Assembly (NCBI RefSeq): GCF_025905425.1
Contig: NZ_CP109603.1
Location: 3,922,501 to 3,986,500, forward strand
From: Pseudomonas putida
Lineage (GTDB): Bacteria; Pseudomonadota; Gammaproteobacteria; Pseudomonadales; Pseudomonadaceae
Direction of reading: 5' to 3'
Length of the DNA stretch: 64,000 nucleotides
The notes beneath the pieces were generated by a model. The model saw nothing but the letters and a program-made list of their open reading frames with translations. It did not search any database and was not told the origin of the DNA. Both the position numbers and the translations under genes were made by a program. Of this stretch, positions 16,340-25,124 are shown piece after piece. Each line of letters starts with the position of its first letter. Within the stretch, counting starts at the first letter, position 1.

Positions 16340-17518
16340 ATGCTCGCCGCCCTCAAGCGCTACCCACCGGCCGTACGTCTGCTGCTCACCACCACCTTCA
16401 CCCTGACCCTGGCGCGCGCCCTTACCCTGCCCTACCTGGTGGTGTACCTGGCGGACAACTTTCAGCTCCCGATGAGCCAGATCGGCCTGGTGATCGGCGG
16501 CGCCCTGATCATCGCCTCGCTGCTGAGCCTGTACGGCGGCCACCTGGTGGACACCGTGCGCAATCACACGCTGGTGATCGCCAGCACCCTGGTGTTTGCC
16601 CTGGCCTTCATCGGCGCCATCGCCAGCCACTCGGCAGCGCTGTTCTTTCTGTGCCTGGTACTGATCAACCTGGCCCTGGCGGTGGTCGACATCGCGGCCA
16701 AGGCCGGTTTTTGCGCACTGTTGCCGGTAGAGGAACGGGCGGAAGTATTTGCCATCAAGTACACCTTGAGCAACGTTGGCTATGCCGCCGGCCCACTGCT
16801 GGGCGTGGCCCTGCTGGAGCTGAACGACCACCTGCCGTTCATTGCCTCTGCATTGATTGGCCTGGGGATGGGCCTGGCCTACCAGCACCTCGGCGACCGG
16901 GGCCTGCTGGCCGGTGCGCCGGCGCAATCAGGTGCGGGTTTTGGGCTGGTGGCCTTGGGCCTGGCGCGTGACCGGCGGCTGGTGTGCTTCACCCTGGGCG
17001 GGGTGCTGAGCGCCGTAGTGTTCGGCCAATTCACTGCTTATTTGTCGCAGTACCTGGTGGTGACCACCAGCCCGAGCGAGGCCGCGCGCCTGGTCGGCTA
17101 CCTGGTGACCACCAACGCCATCACGGTGATTGCCCTGCAGTACCTGATCGGCCGGCGTATCAGCCGCCAGCGCCTGATGCCCTGGCTGCTGGCCGGCATG
17201 GGCCTGTTCATTGCCGGGCTGCTGGGCTTTTCCTGGGCAGACACGGTGCCGATGTGGTGCTTGGCGATGCTGGTGTTCACCCTGGGGGAAATCATCGTGA
17301 TACCCGCCGAGTACATGTTCATCGACCTGATCGCCCCGGAGCACCTGCGCGGGGTGTATTACGGCGCGCAGAACCTGTCGAACCTGGGCGCGGCACTGGG
17401 GCCGGTGATGGTGGGGTTTGTGCTGGGGCAATGGTGGCCGGGGGCGATCTTCTACCTGCTGGTGTTGTCGGTGATACTGGCGGGGGTGTTTTATTGGCGG
17501 GGTACCCGCAGGTACTGA
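16340..17518 (+). CDS. MFS transporter (MdtH-like)
   Basis: A 392-residue inner-membrane carrier with twelve hydrophobic segments and the MFS A-like motif GGHLVDTVRNHTL between helices 2 and 3. The order and length resemble MdtH/YceL drug exporters (LARALTLPYLVVYL at the N-terminus, PAEYMFIDLIAPEHLRGVYYGAQNL near residue 320). The substrate cannot be told. The ATG at 16340 is preferred over an in-frame GTG two codons earlier because AAGGA lies seven bases before it. It is divergent from the MFS-acyltransferase gene. Confidence 0.82.
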   Translation: MLAALKRYPPAVRLLLTTTFTLTLARALTLPYLVVYLADNFQLPMSQIGLVIGGALIIASLLSLYGGHLVDTVRNHTLVIASTLVFALAFIGAIASHSAALFFLCLVLINLALAVVDIAAKAGFCALLPVEERAEVFAIKYTLSNVGYAAGPLLGVALLELNDHLPFIASALIGLGMGLAYQHLGDRGLLAGAPAQSGAGFGLVALGLARDRRLVCFTLGGVLSAVVFGQFTAYLSQYLVVTTSPSEAARLVGYLVTTNAITVIALQYLIGRRISRQRLMPWLLAGMGLFIAGLLGFSWADTVPMWCLAMLVFTLGEIIVIPAEYMFIDLIAPEHLRGVYYGAQNLSNLGAALGPVMVGFVLGQWWPGAIFYLLVLSVILAGVFYWRGTRRY

Positions 17519-17629
17519 TGATGCCTGCGACGACTCGCCACTGCGACCATCGTCTGCGCTGACGAACGCCCGCCTGCGTGCCAGACTGATTGATCGGGAC
17601 CGCGTTACCTTTTTTGCTCCGGAGTTTGC

Positions 17630-20600
17630 ATGTCGTTGTCCAGTGGGCTGATCGCCGTGGTCGCCCTGGCCTATATGGCCATCATGTTCGCCATCGCCTT
17701 CTACGGCGACCGCCGCAGCACACCGTTGCCGCCGAAGCTGCGTGCCTGGGTGTACAGCCTGTCGCTGGCCGTCTACTGCACCAGCTGGACGTTCTTTGGC
17801 GCCGTCGGCCAGGCGGCCGAACAACTCTGGGCGTTCCTGCCGATCTACCTGGGCCCGGTGCTGCTGCTGATTTTCGCACCCTGGGTGCTGCAGAAGATGG
17901 TGCTGATCAGCAAGCAGCAGAACATCACCTCGATCGCCGACTTTATTGCCGCGCGCTATGGCAAATCGCAGACCCTGGCGGTGGTGGTGGCACTGATCTG
18001 CCTGGTCGGCGTGCTGCCTTATATTGCCTTGCAGCTCAAAGGCATCGTGCTGGGCGTCAACCTGCTGATCGGTGCCAATGCCGATGCCACGGGCACCCGC
18101 GTACAGGACACCGCACTCGTGGTGTCGCTGGTGCTGGCCTTGTTCGCCATCGTGTTCGGCACGCGCAGCCTTGACGTGACCGAGCACCACCGCGGCATGG
18201 TTCTGGCAATTGCCTTTGAGTCGCTGATCAAGCTGTTGGCATTCCTTGCCGTGGGCATCTTCGTGGTGTTCAACCTGTACGACGGCTTCGACGACCTGTT
18301 CAGCCAGGCGCGTCAGTCGATTCAACTGGAAAGCTACTGGAAAGAGACCATCAACTGGCCATCGATGGTGGTGCAGACGGCAGTGGCCATGATGGCGATC
18401 ATCTGCCTGCCACGGCAGTTCCATGTCACCGTGGTGGAGAATATCGAGCCACAGGACATGCGCCTGGCCCGCTGGGTGTTCCCGATGTACCTGGCGCTGG
18501 CCGCGCTGTTCGTGGTGCCGATCGCCCTGGCCGGGCAGATGCTGTTGCCGGGCACGGTGATGTCCGATTCGTTCGTCATCAGCCTGCCCCTGGCCGAGGC
18601 CCACCCGAGCCTGGCCCTGTTGGCCTTCATCGGCGGTGCCTCGGCCGCCACCGGCATGGTCATCGTCGAAGCCGTGGCGCTGTCGACCATGGTCTCCAAC
18701 GACATGCTGCTGCCCTGGCTACTGCGCCGCAACAATGCCGAGCGGCCGTTCGAGGCGTTCCGCCATTGGATGCTCTCGGTACGCCGGGTGACCATCGTGG
18801 TGATCCTGCTGCTGGCGTACGTCAGCTACCGCCTGCTCGGTTCAACGGCGAGCCTGGCGACCATCGGCCAGATCGCCTTCGCCGCCGTGACCCAGCTCAC
18901 CCCGGCCATGCTTGGCGCGCTGTACTGGAAGCAGGCCAACCGGCGCGGCGTGTTCGCCGGCCTCGCCGCCGGCATCTTCCTGTGGTTCTACACCCTGGTA
19001 CTGCCGATTGCCGCCCACAGCGTGGGCTGGTCGCTTGAGCTGTTCCCAGGCCTTGCGTGGCTGCATGGCAACCCGCTGAACCTGCCGATCAGCCCGCTGA
19101 CCCAAGGCGTGGTGCTGTCACTGGCGGGTAACTTCACCTTGTTCGCCTGGGTGTCGGTGTTGTCGCGCACGCGGGTGTCGGAACACTGGCAGGCTGGCCG
19201 TTTCATCGGCCAGCAGACCAGCGCCCGCCCCAGCAGCAAACCGCTGCTGGCGGTACAGATCGACGACCTGCTGACCCTGGCCTCGCGCTTCGTCGGCGAA
19301 GAGCGTGCCCGGCAGAGCTTCATCCGCTTCGCCTACCGCCAGGGCAAAGGCTTCAACCCCAACCAGAACGCCGACGGCGACTGGATCGAGCACACCGAAC
19401 GCCTGCTCGCCGGCGTGCTCGGCACCTCGTCGACTCGCGCTGTGGTCAAGGCCGCCATCGAAGGCCGCGACATGCAGCTTGAGGACGTGGTGCGCATCGC
19501 CGACGAAGCCAGCGAGGTGCTGCAGTTCAACCGTGCACTGCTGCAAGGCGCTATCGAGAACATCAACCAGGGCATCAGCGTGGTCGACCAGAACCTGCAC
19601 CTGGTCGCCTGGAACCGCCGTTACCTGGAACTGTTCAACTACCCCGACGGGCTGATCAGCGTTGGCCGGCCAATTGCCGACATCATCCGCTACAACGCCG
19701 AGCGCGGCCTGTGCGGCCCTGGCGAGGCGCAGGTGCACGTGGCCCGGCGCCTGCACTGGATGCGCCAGGGCCGCGCGCACTCTTCCGAGCGGCTGTTCCC
19801 CAACGGCCGGGTCATCGAGCTGATCGGCAACCCGATGCCCGGCGGCGGCTTCGTCATGAGTTTCACCGACATCACCCCGTTCCGCGAAGCCGAACAGGCG
19901 CTGCGCGATGCCAACGAAGGCCTGGAGCAGCGGGTGGCGGAACGTACCCACGAATTGTCCCAGCTCAACCAGGCACTGTCAGAAGCCAAGAGCCAGGCCG
20001 AGGCGGTGAGCAAGTCCAAGACCCGCTTCCTTGCCGCGGTCAGCCACGACCTGATGCAACCGCTGAACGCCGCGCGGCTGTTCTCCGCCGCCCTGTCGCA
20101 ACAGGCCGAGGGCATGAACGAGGAGGCCCAGCAACTGGTGCAGCACATGGACAGCTCGCTGCGCTCGGCCGAAGAACTGATCAGCGACCTGCTGGACATC
20201 TCGCGCCTGGAGAACAACAAGATCACCCCGGACGCCAAGCCGTTCGCCCTCAATGAGCTGTTCGACACCCTGGGCGCCGAATTCAAAGTGCTGGCCGCCG
20301 AAAAAGGGCTGGAATTCCGCCTGCGCGGCAGCCGCCTGCGGGTCGAAAGCGACATGAAACTGCTGCGCCGGGTGCTGCAGAACTTCCTGACCAACGCCCT
20401 GCGCTATGGCAAAAGCCCGATTCTGCTCGGCGCCCGCCGCCAGGGTGAACGCCTGTGGCTGGAAGTGTGGGATCGCGGCCCGGGCATCGCCGACAACAAG
20501 CTGCAGGAGATTTTCCAGGAATTCAAACGCCTGGACAGCCACCAGACCCGCGCCGAGAAAGGCCTGGGCCTGGGCCTGGCGATCGCCGATGGCCTGTGCC

Positions 20601-21106
20601 GGGTACTTGGCCATAGCCTCGAAGTGCGCTCGTGGCCCGGCAAGGGCACGGTGTTCCGGGTCAGCGTCCCGATTGCCCGACAGGCGGCACCTGCGCCAAG
20701 CGCGCCAGTGGAGCAGACGGGCCAGCCGCTGGCCGGGCTGAACGTGCTGTGCATCGACAACGAAGACAGCATCCTGATCGGCATGAACAGCCTGCTCAGC
20801 CGCTGGGGCTGCCAGGTCTGGACCGCACGCAACCGCGCCGAATGCGAGGCCTTGCTGGCCAAGGGCATGCGCCCGCACCTGGCACTGGTGGACTACCACC
20901 TGGACGACGGCGAGACCGGTACCGAACTGATGGGCTGGCTACGCACCCGGCTGGGTGAGCCGGTGCCTGGGGTTGTGATCAGCGCCGACGGCAGCAAAGA
21001 AACCATCGCCCTGGTGCATGCCGCAGGCCTGGACTACCTGGCCAAACCGGTCAAGCCGGCAGCCTTGCGCGCCCTGCTCAATCGGCATCTGAGCCTGGTT
21101 CAGTAA
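17630..21106 (+). CDS. sodium:solute symporter-hybrid histidine kinase (CrbS/MxtR type)
   Basis: A 1158-residue membrane sensor. Residues 1-about 510 form a 13-helix SSS-family symporter domain. A STAC-like linker and a PAS domain follow (GAIENINQGISVVDQNLHLVAWNRRYLELF). Then come a coiled coil, HisKA with phospho-His806 (SHDLMQPLNAARLF), an ATPase domain (DRGPGIADNKLQEIFQEFKRL, GLGLGLAIADGL) and a C-terminal receiver with Asp1088 (DYHLDDGETG). This architecture and length match CrbS/MxtR, which with the regulator CrbR/ErdR controls acs and acetate use. The CrbS assignment is by architecture. The ATG at 17630 follows CCGGAG. The 3' end overlaps rmuC by 29 bases. Confidence 0.88.
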   Translation: MSLSSGLIAVVALAYMAIMFAIAFYGDRRSTPLPPKLRAWVYSLSLAVYCTSWTFFGAVGQAAEQLWAFLPIYLGPVLLLIFAPWVLQKMVLISKQQNITSIADFIAARYGKSQTLAVVVALICLVGVLPYIALQLKGIVLGVNLLIGANADATGTRVQDTALVVSLVLALFAIVFGTRSLDVTEHHRGMVLAIAFESLIKLLAFLAVGIFVVFNLYDGFDDLFSQARQSIQLESYWKETINWPSMVVQTAVAMMAIICLPRQFHVTVVENIEPQDMRLARWVFPMYLALAALFVVPIALAGQMLLPGTVMSDSFVISLPLAEAHPSLALLAFIGGASAATGMVIVEAVALSTMVSNDMLLPWLLRRNNAERPFEAFRHWMLSVRRVTIVVILLLAYVSYRLLGSTASLATIGQIAFAAVTQLTPAMLGALYWKQANRRGVFAGLAAGIFLWFYTLVLPIAAHSVGWSLELFPGLAWLHGNPLNLPISPLTQGVVLSLAGNFTLFAWVSVLSRTRVSEHWQAGRFIGQQTSARPSSKPLLAVQIDDLLTLASRFVGEERARQSFIRFAYRQGKGFNPNQNADGDWIEHTERLLAGVLGTSSTRAVVKAAIEGRDMQLEDVVRIADEASEVLQFNRALLQGAIENINQGISVVDQNLHLVAWNRRYLELFNYPDGLISVGRPIADIIRYNAERGLCGPGEAQVHVARRLHWMRQGRAHSSERLFPNGRVIELIGNPMPGGGFVMSFTDITPFREAEQALRDANEGLEQRVAERTHELSQLNQALSEAKSQAEAVSKSKTRFLAAVSHDLMQPLNAARLFSAALSQQAEGMNEEAQQLVQHMDSSLRSAEELISDLLDISRLENNKITPDAKPFALNELFDTLGAEFKVLAAEKGLEFRLRGSRLRVESDMKLLRRVLQNFLTNALRYGKSPILLGARRQGERLWLEVWDRGPGIADNKLQEIFQEFKRLDSHQTRAEKGLGLGLAIADGLCRVLGHSLEVRSWPGKGTVFRVSVPIARQAAPAPSAPVEQTGQPLAGLNVLCIDNEDSILIGMNSLLSRWGCQVWTARNRAECEALLAKGMRPHLALVDYHLDDGETGTELMGWLRTRLGEPVPGVVISADGSKETIALVHAAGLDYLAKPVKPAALRALLNRHLSLVQ

Positions 21107-22565
21107 CCGCTTCGTCCGGCAGGGCCTCATCGGACAGGGCCCGCTCCAGCAGGTCTGCCGGCAGGCTCTTGCTGGCACGGGCGCCAAGCAACTTGAGCTG
21201 CTCGCTGCGGCTGACCAGGTTGCCACGCCCTTCGCACAGCTTGTTGCGCGCTGCGGCGTAGGCCTTGTCCACCTGCTGCAAGCGGTTGCCCAGCTCGTCC
21301 AGGTCCTGGATGAACAGCACAAACTTGTCGTACAGCCAGCCGGCGCGCTCGGCAATCTCGCGGGCGTTCTGGCCTTGGCGCTCCTGCTTCCACAGGCTGT
21401 CAATCACCCGCAGGGTAGCCAGCAGCGTGGTCGGGCTGACAATCACGATGTGCCGGTCGAAGGCTTCCTGGAACAGGTTGGGCTCAGCCTGCAGGGCGGC
21501 CGAGAATGCCGCCTCAATAGGTACGAAAAGCAGCACGAAGTCGAGGCTGTGCAGGCCTTCCAGGCGGTTGTAATCCTTGCTCGAAAGGCCTTTGACGTGG
21601 CTGCGCAATGACTGCACGTGCTGCTTGAGCGCCGCCTCGTCATTGCTGCCGACAAACTGCTGGTAAGCCGTGAGGCTGACCTTGGCGTCAACCACCACCT
21701 GCTTGTCGCCGGGCAACATGATCAGCACATCAGGCTGGAAGCGCTCGCCATCGGCGCTCTTGAGGCTGACCTGGGTCTGGTATTCGCGGCCCTTCTCAAG
21801 GCCCGCGTGCTCCAGTACCCGCTCAAGGATCATCTCGCCCCAGTTGCCTTGGGTTTTCTGGCCCTTCAGGGCCTGGGTGAGGTTGGTGGCTTCATCGGAC
21901 AGGCGCTGGTTGAGCTGCTGCAAACGCTCCAGCTCCTTGCCGAGGGAGAAACGCTCGCGCGCTTCCTGCTGGTAGCTTTCCTCTACACGCTTTTCAAAGG
22001 CCTGAATGCGATCCTTGAGCGGGTCGAGCAACTGGCCCAGGTGCTGCTGGCTGGTCTGGGCAAAGCGCTGCTCGCGCTCGTCGAAGATCTTCGTGGCCAA
22101 GTCGGAGAACTGGGCACGCAGAGTATCGCGGGCCTCTTGCAGGTCTTCGAGGCGCTGCTGGTGGTTCTCCTGCTGCTCGCGCAGTTCCGCCTCCAGGCGT
22201 GCAGCTTGGGCTTCCAGGCGGCGCAGCTCGGCTTCACGGTTGGCGCGTTCGAGGCTCCAGGCATGGGCGGCATCGCGGGCATTGTCGCGGTCGATCTGCA
22301 GCAACTCCAGCTCACGGCCCTGGGCCGCAAGCTGGGCTTGCTTCACGGTGTTGGCTTCACTGAGGTCGCTGACTTCGTCGCGGCTGGCGTCCAGCTGCGC
22401 CTGCAACCCGGCCTGGGACAACTGGGCAGCGTTGAGGCGCTCTTCGAGCAGGGCCTGTTCACCCTGGCGGGCGCCCTGACGACGCTGCACCTGCATGACC
22501 CACACCAGGCAGGGCAACGCACCCGCCACCAAGCCCAGCAGAATGCTGGCCAGATCCACTGCCAT
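21078..22565 (-). CDS. rmuC: DNA recombination protein RmuC
   Basis: A 495-residue protein with one N-terminal membrane helix (ASILLGLVAGALPCLVWV), a long coiled coil (about residues 30-210, rich in Glu, Gln and Arg) and the RmuC domain with a PD-(D/E)XK-like fold (GNWGEMILERVLEHAGLEKGREYQTQ, PDVLIMLPGDKQVVVDAKVSLTAY). RmuC limits inversions at short inverted repeats. I chose the ATG at 22565; a TTG five codons upstream is the longer alternative. The stop lies inside the 3' end of the convergent kinase gene. Confidence 0.93.
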   Translation of the reverse strand: MAVDLASILLGLVAGALPCLVWVMQVQRRQGARQGEQALLEERLNAAQLSQAGLQAQLDASRDEVSDLSEANTVKQAQLAAQGRELELLQIDRDNARDAAHAWSLERANREAELRRLEAQAARLEAELREQQENHQQRLEDLQEARDTLRAQFSDLATKIFDEREQRFAQTSQQHLGQLLDPLKDRIQAFEKRVEESYQQEARERFSLGKELERLQQLNQRLSDEATNLTQALKGQKTQGNWGEMILERVLEHAGLEKGREYQTQVSLKSADGERFQPDVLIMLPGDKQVVVDAKVSLTAYQQFVGSNDEAALKQHVQSLRSHVKGLSSKDYNRLEGLHSLDFVLLFVPIEAAFSAALQAEPNLFQEAFDRHIVIVSPTTLLATLRVIDSLWKQERQGQNAREIAERAGWLYDKFVLFIQDLDELGNRLQQVDKAYAAARNKLCEGRGNLVSRSEQLKLLGARASKSLPADLLERALSDEALPDEAVTEPGSDAD

Positions 22566-22646
22566 GGTTACCCCGATCAAACCGTGATGAATGCTGCGCA
22601 GCTTATCAGTCTGGGATCAGGGTTTGCGCCTTTTCACACGCCACGA

Positions 22647-23066
22647 TCAACCCGAAAACCACTGCCCCAGCAGCCGCCGCGCTTCCTGCGAGCCCTGCGC
22701 TGCAGCCAGCTCCAACCAGTAGCGGGCCTGGTCCGGCTCGTTGGCCTGGCACAGCCGGGCATACTCCAGCTGCGCACGCCGATCACCGGCGCGGGCAGCC
22801 TGGCGCAGCAATTCGTGGCCGATACGCCGATCCCGGGCGTTGCCACAATCCCGGCACAGCATCTGCCCCAGCCGGCTTTGGGCCACCACCACGCCCTGGC
22901 GTGCCGGTTGTTTCAGCAAGCGCCCAGCCAGGTGCTTGACCTGAGGCTTGTCACCCAGGCGCGGGCTGTCGAGCAGCCACAGGGCCACTTTCAGGGAAAA
23001 GCGTTTGGGTGGGGGCGCTGACGAGGGATCAACAGGGTTGGCGAGGTGTTTACCGCGAAACTTCAT
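22647..23066 (-). CDS. Sel1-repeat-like protein
   Basis: A 139-residue protein with two or three degenerate Sel1/TPR-like helical repeats (RIGHELLRQAARAGDRRAQLEYARL, then ARYWLELAAAQGSQEARRLLGQWF). Such repeats mediate protein-protein contacts. It begins MKFRGKHLANPVD and has no signal peptide. A pair of cysteines (CRDCGN) lies in the middle. It is 81 bases upstream of rmuC on the same strand and could be co-transcribed. A longer in-frame start at 23249 lies in a structured non-coding region and is not supported. The function is unknown. Confidence 0.75.
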   Translation of the reverse strand: MKFRGKHLANPVDPSSAPPPKRFSLKVALWLLDSPRLGDKPQVKHLAGRLLKQPARQGVVVAQSRLGQMLCRDCGNARDRRIGHELLRQAARAGDRRAQLEYARLCQANEPDQARYWLELAAAQGSQEARRLLGQWFSG

Positions 23067-24021
23067 GAGCAACAGGAAAAGGCAACTCGAAAGGCGCGCC
23101 ACTCTACTCCATTTTTCCCGGCATGACCTGTCGATTTCCGGAGGATTGAAAAATAATTTCGATGATCTTTTCTTGACGTTTTCGAGTGGATGACCAACCG
23201 GTCTACGGGCGCCCGAAGATTGTCCGACAGTTCTCCGGTTTGCTGGCACGCCCGTCCTAGAGCAAGCGCTCCGGACAATCCACAGTTCCTGTGGATAACT
23301 CGGTGGACAACCCCCTCCAGGGGACCTAAAACCCCCGTGATTTGGGGCCTCCAGTCAAACTGTCGATTTTTTCACCAGCAAAAATTAGTGTTTTTTTTCA
23401 TTGACTTAACCCCCCAGTCAAGGCATTGGCGAGGCTATCGAAGCCTGTTGCGGCCGCGTTACAGCTTGCGCGCCAAATGTGAACAAGTGCATCGCAAGAC
23501 CTCGTTTGAATGCACAAAACGAGTACATCTCCGTCGATGCCAGCCTTTTGCCCCTCTTCCCAGCCCGCGAAAGAAGCGCCATACTGCTCGGCTAACCTGG
23601 CCAGTTGCAGCAACACTTGCCAAGCTGCTTTTTTTTCGGTATGGTGCCCCTCGTTAGTACCAAGCTGAAAGTCAATTCAGGCAGAAGCGTCCTTGCAGCG
23701 TTGCTCCCCCCAAGAGCAGACACTGCTGAAACCAGGACCGGCCACACTCGATGATTCCCTCGCCAGCCATACGCTGCCCAAGCGCGAATCACCTAGCCAA
23801 TTGATCAGGATTCCACCCCGACGGCCTAGAACCTTGGCCCCGGCGTGCTGCCTGCCCTCTGAAGTACCTACCAGTCAGCCCAAGCGCCCACCTTTGATTG
23901 CGCTCTCTCTGGCTGCTTTGTTCCAGTCAGGTTCGTTCGTCCCTTAATAAAGGCGTCACTGGAACGTTTCTATCATGCACGGATCATAACCTCCGTGTTT
24001 AAAGCAGGAACCTCCAACAAT
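23067..24021. other. 955-base gene-poor intergenic region with RNA-like structure
   Basis: No convincing gene is found here; the open frames lack coding character and ribosome sites. Structures seen are: gattgtccg/cggacaatc flanking 23217-23280; the palindrome atccacag-ttc-ctgtggat at 23276-23294 containing an exact DnaA box; a 7-bp hairpin ctcgttt/aaacgag at 23501-23523; and gcagc/gctgc followed by eight T at 23607-23636, which can end a plus-strand RNA. A sigma-70-like promoter (TTGCCA, 17 bases, TATGGT) spans 23617-23645 and could give the next gene a 370-base leader. A small RNA is possible between about 23200 and 23636. Confidence 0.5.
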
Positions 24022-24246
24022 ATGCAAACTCATCATCAAATTCAGGCTGCCATTGGCACCCTTTCCCAGGCCTTCTCGCCGCTGAAGTGCCTTATCGTTG
24101 CCCCTCGCAAGGGCAGCTTCAGCTTTACCCTGGTGGACGAACACGGCGTCGCCTGCCACACCGAACGCTTGTACCCCGAACAGTACAGCCGCAAGGAACC
24201 CCTGCAGGCAGTGATCGCCCGGACCCGCCAATCGCTCACCGCGTGA
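24022..24246 (+). CDS. hypothetical protein, 74 residues
   Basis: A small soluble protein (MQTHHQIQAAIGTLSQAF at the start) with a central beta-rich part (CLIVAPRKGSFSFTLVDEHGVACHTERLYPEQY) and a helical end. No domain is recognised. The ATG at 24022 has AGGAACCTCC upstream. Codon use is like its neighbours, which supports a real gene. It is preceded by the long non-coding region and followed by 249 bases without a gene. Confidence 0.65.
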   Translation: MQTHHQIQAAIGTLSQAFSPLKCLIVAPRKGSFSFTLVDEHGVACHTERLYPEQYSRKEPLQAVIARTRQSLTA

Positions 24247-24495
24247 GTGGCGAATACCGCGGCATTCAGGCGCTGAATCACTGCTCGGGAAGCCTGCCTG
24301 ATCGTTCTTGGCGTAATTGCCGCAAGGCATATAGCCCTGAACGTCAGGCAGCAATCGATTTAAAAACAGCTCTTTACACCACGATTATCACACTACACTT
24401 CAACTCGAGCGGTGCTAACCGCTTCCGGCGGGCCTGATCATTCACCAGCTGCCAAGCTCCAGCGCCCGTCCGGCCCTTACTTGCTCGAGGGCATC

Positions 24496-24978
24496 ATGGG
24501 TATCGCGGCGAATGAATTGTGTCTGTATGTGATCCGACCAACCCTGGTCTACCTTAACCGTCACTGCCCTAGCGCCGAAGCGCTGTTACTGGGCATTGCC
24601 GCCAGCCAGTCGGCACTCGGCTCGGCCTTGCACGACCGACGTGGCCATGGCCTCTACCGCATCGGCGAAACGCGCCACCAGGCGCTCTGGGACGAGTACC
24701 TTGCTCGTGATCCCGACCTCGCCAGCCTGATCCGCGGCCTGGCCAGCCAACACGCCTTTCTCGGCGGCCCTCACCTGGAACTCACCGTAAACCTGCGCTA
24801 TTCCACCGCCATTGCCTGGATGCTTGTGGAAGCACAATGTACAGCGCTGCCTGCAGCTGACGACTTGCTGGGGCTGGCGCGCATCTGGCGACAGGTTTTC
24901 CACCCTCAGGGGCGCCTACGCGACTTCACTCAAGCTTGGCATACCTGCATCGATCAGAGATTGCCACAGGCATCTTAG
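24496..24978 (+). CDS. hypothetical protein with phage-like, lysozyme-like motif
   Basis: A 160-residue soluble protein. The central part (AEALLLGIAASQSALGSALHDRRGHGLYRIGETRHQALWDEYLA, shown in pieces) has the spacing of phage virion-associated proteins in which a conserved Glu/Gln-Ser-x-Leu-Gly region precedes a G-x-Y-x-I motif, as in lytic transglycosylase-like folds. Here the expected catalytic Glu position reads AASQSALG, so activity is doubtful. The ATG at 24496 is preceded by GAGG; an in-frame ATG 28 codons upstream is less likely. Similar proteins occur as single chromosomal genes in pseudomonads. The function is not known. Confidence 0.6.
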   Translation: MGIAANELCLYVIRPTLVYLNRHCPSAEALLLGIAASQSALGSALHDRRGHGLYRIGETRHQALWDEYLARDPDLASLIRGLASQHAFLGGPHLELTVNLRYSTAIAWMLVEAQCTALPAADDLLGLARIWRQVFHPQGRLRDFTQAWHTCIDQRLPQAS

Positions 24979-24983
24979 GAAGC

Positions 24984-25034
24984 GTCCTACAACTTTACCG
25001 GAAAAAATGGAATTTTGGTCGGATTGTCCTACAA
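24984..25034 (+). promoter_or_regulatory. direct repeat GTCCTACAA upstream of the FadL porin
   Basis: The nine bases GTCCTACAA occur at 24984-24992 and again at 25026-25034, 42 bases apart (four helical turns), within the 146-base gap before the porin gene. This spacing suggests an operator for a cooperative regulator, but no known consensus fits. Confidence 0.35.
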
Positions 25035-25124
25035 AACCGCTCTATCTCCTGTGATTGAGGCTATAGCGCGGCGGGCAATTTGTTGGTAGCTTTTCGCCCC
25101 GGAGATCCCAAGGAGTTTCTAATA

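Noticed and set aside
23190..23657. 155-codon open frame on the plus strand
   Set aside because: Runs through the palindrome and the terminator-like hairpin and contains unlikely codons throughout; a chance frame.
23693..23947. 84-codon open frame on the plus strand
   Set aside because: Pro/Ser/Arg-rich without coherent domain, no ribosome site, and codon use unlike neighbouring genes; treated as non-coding.
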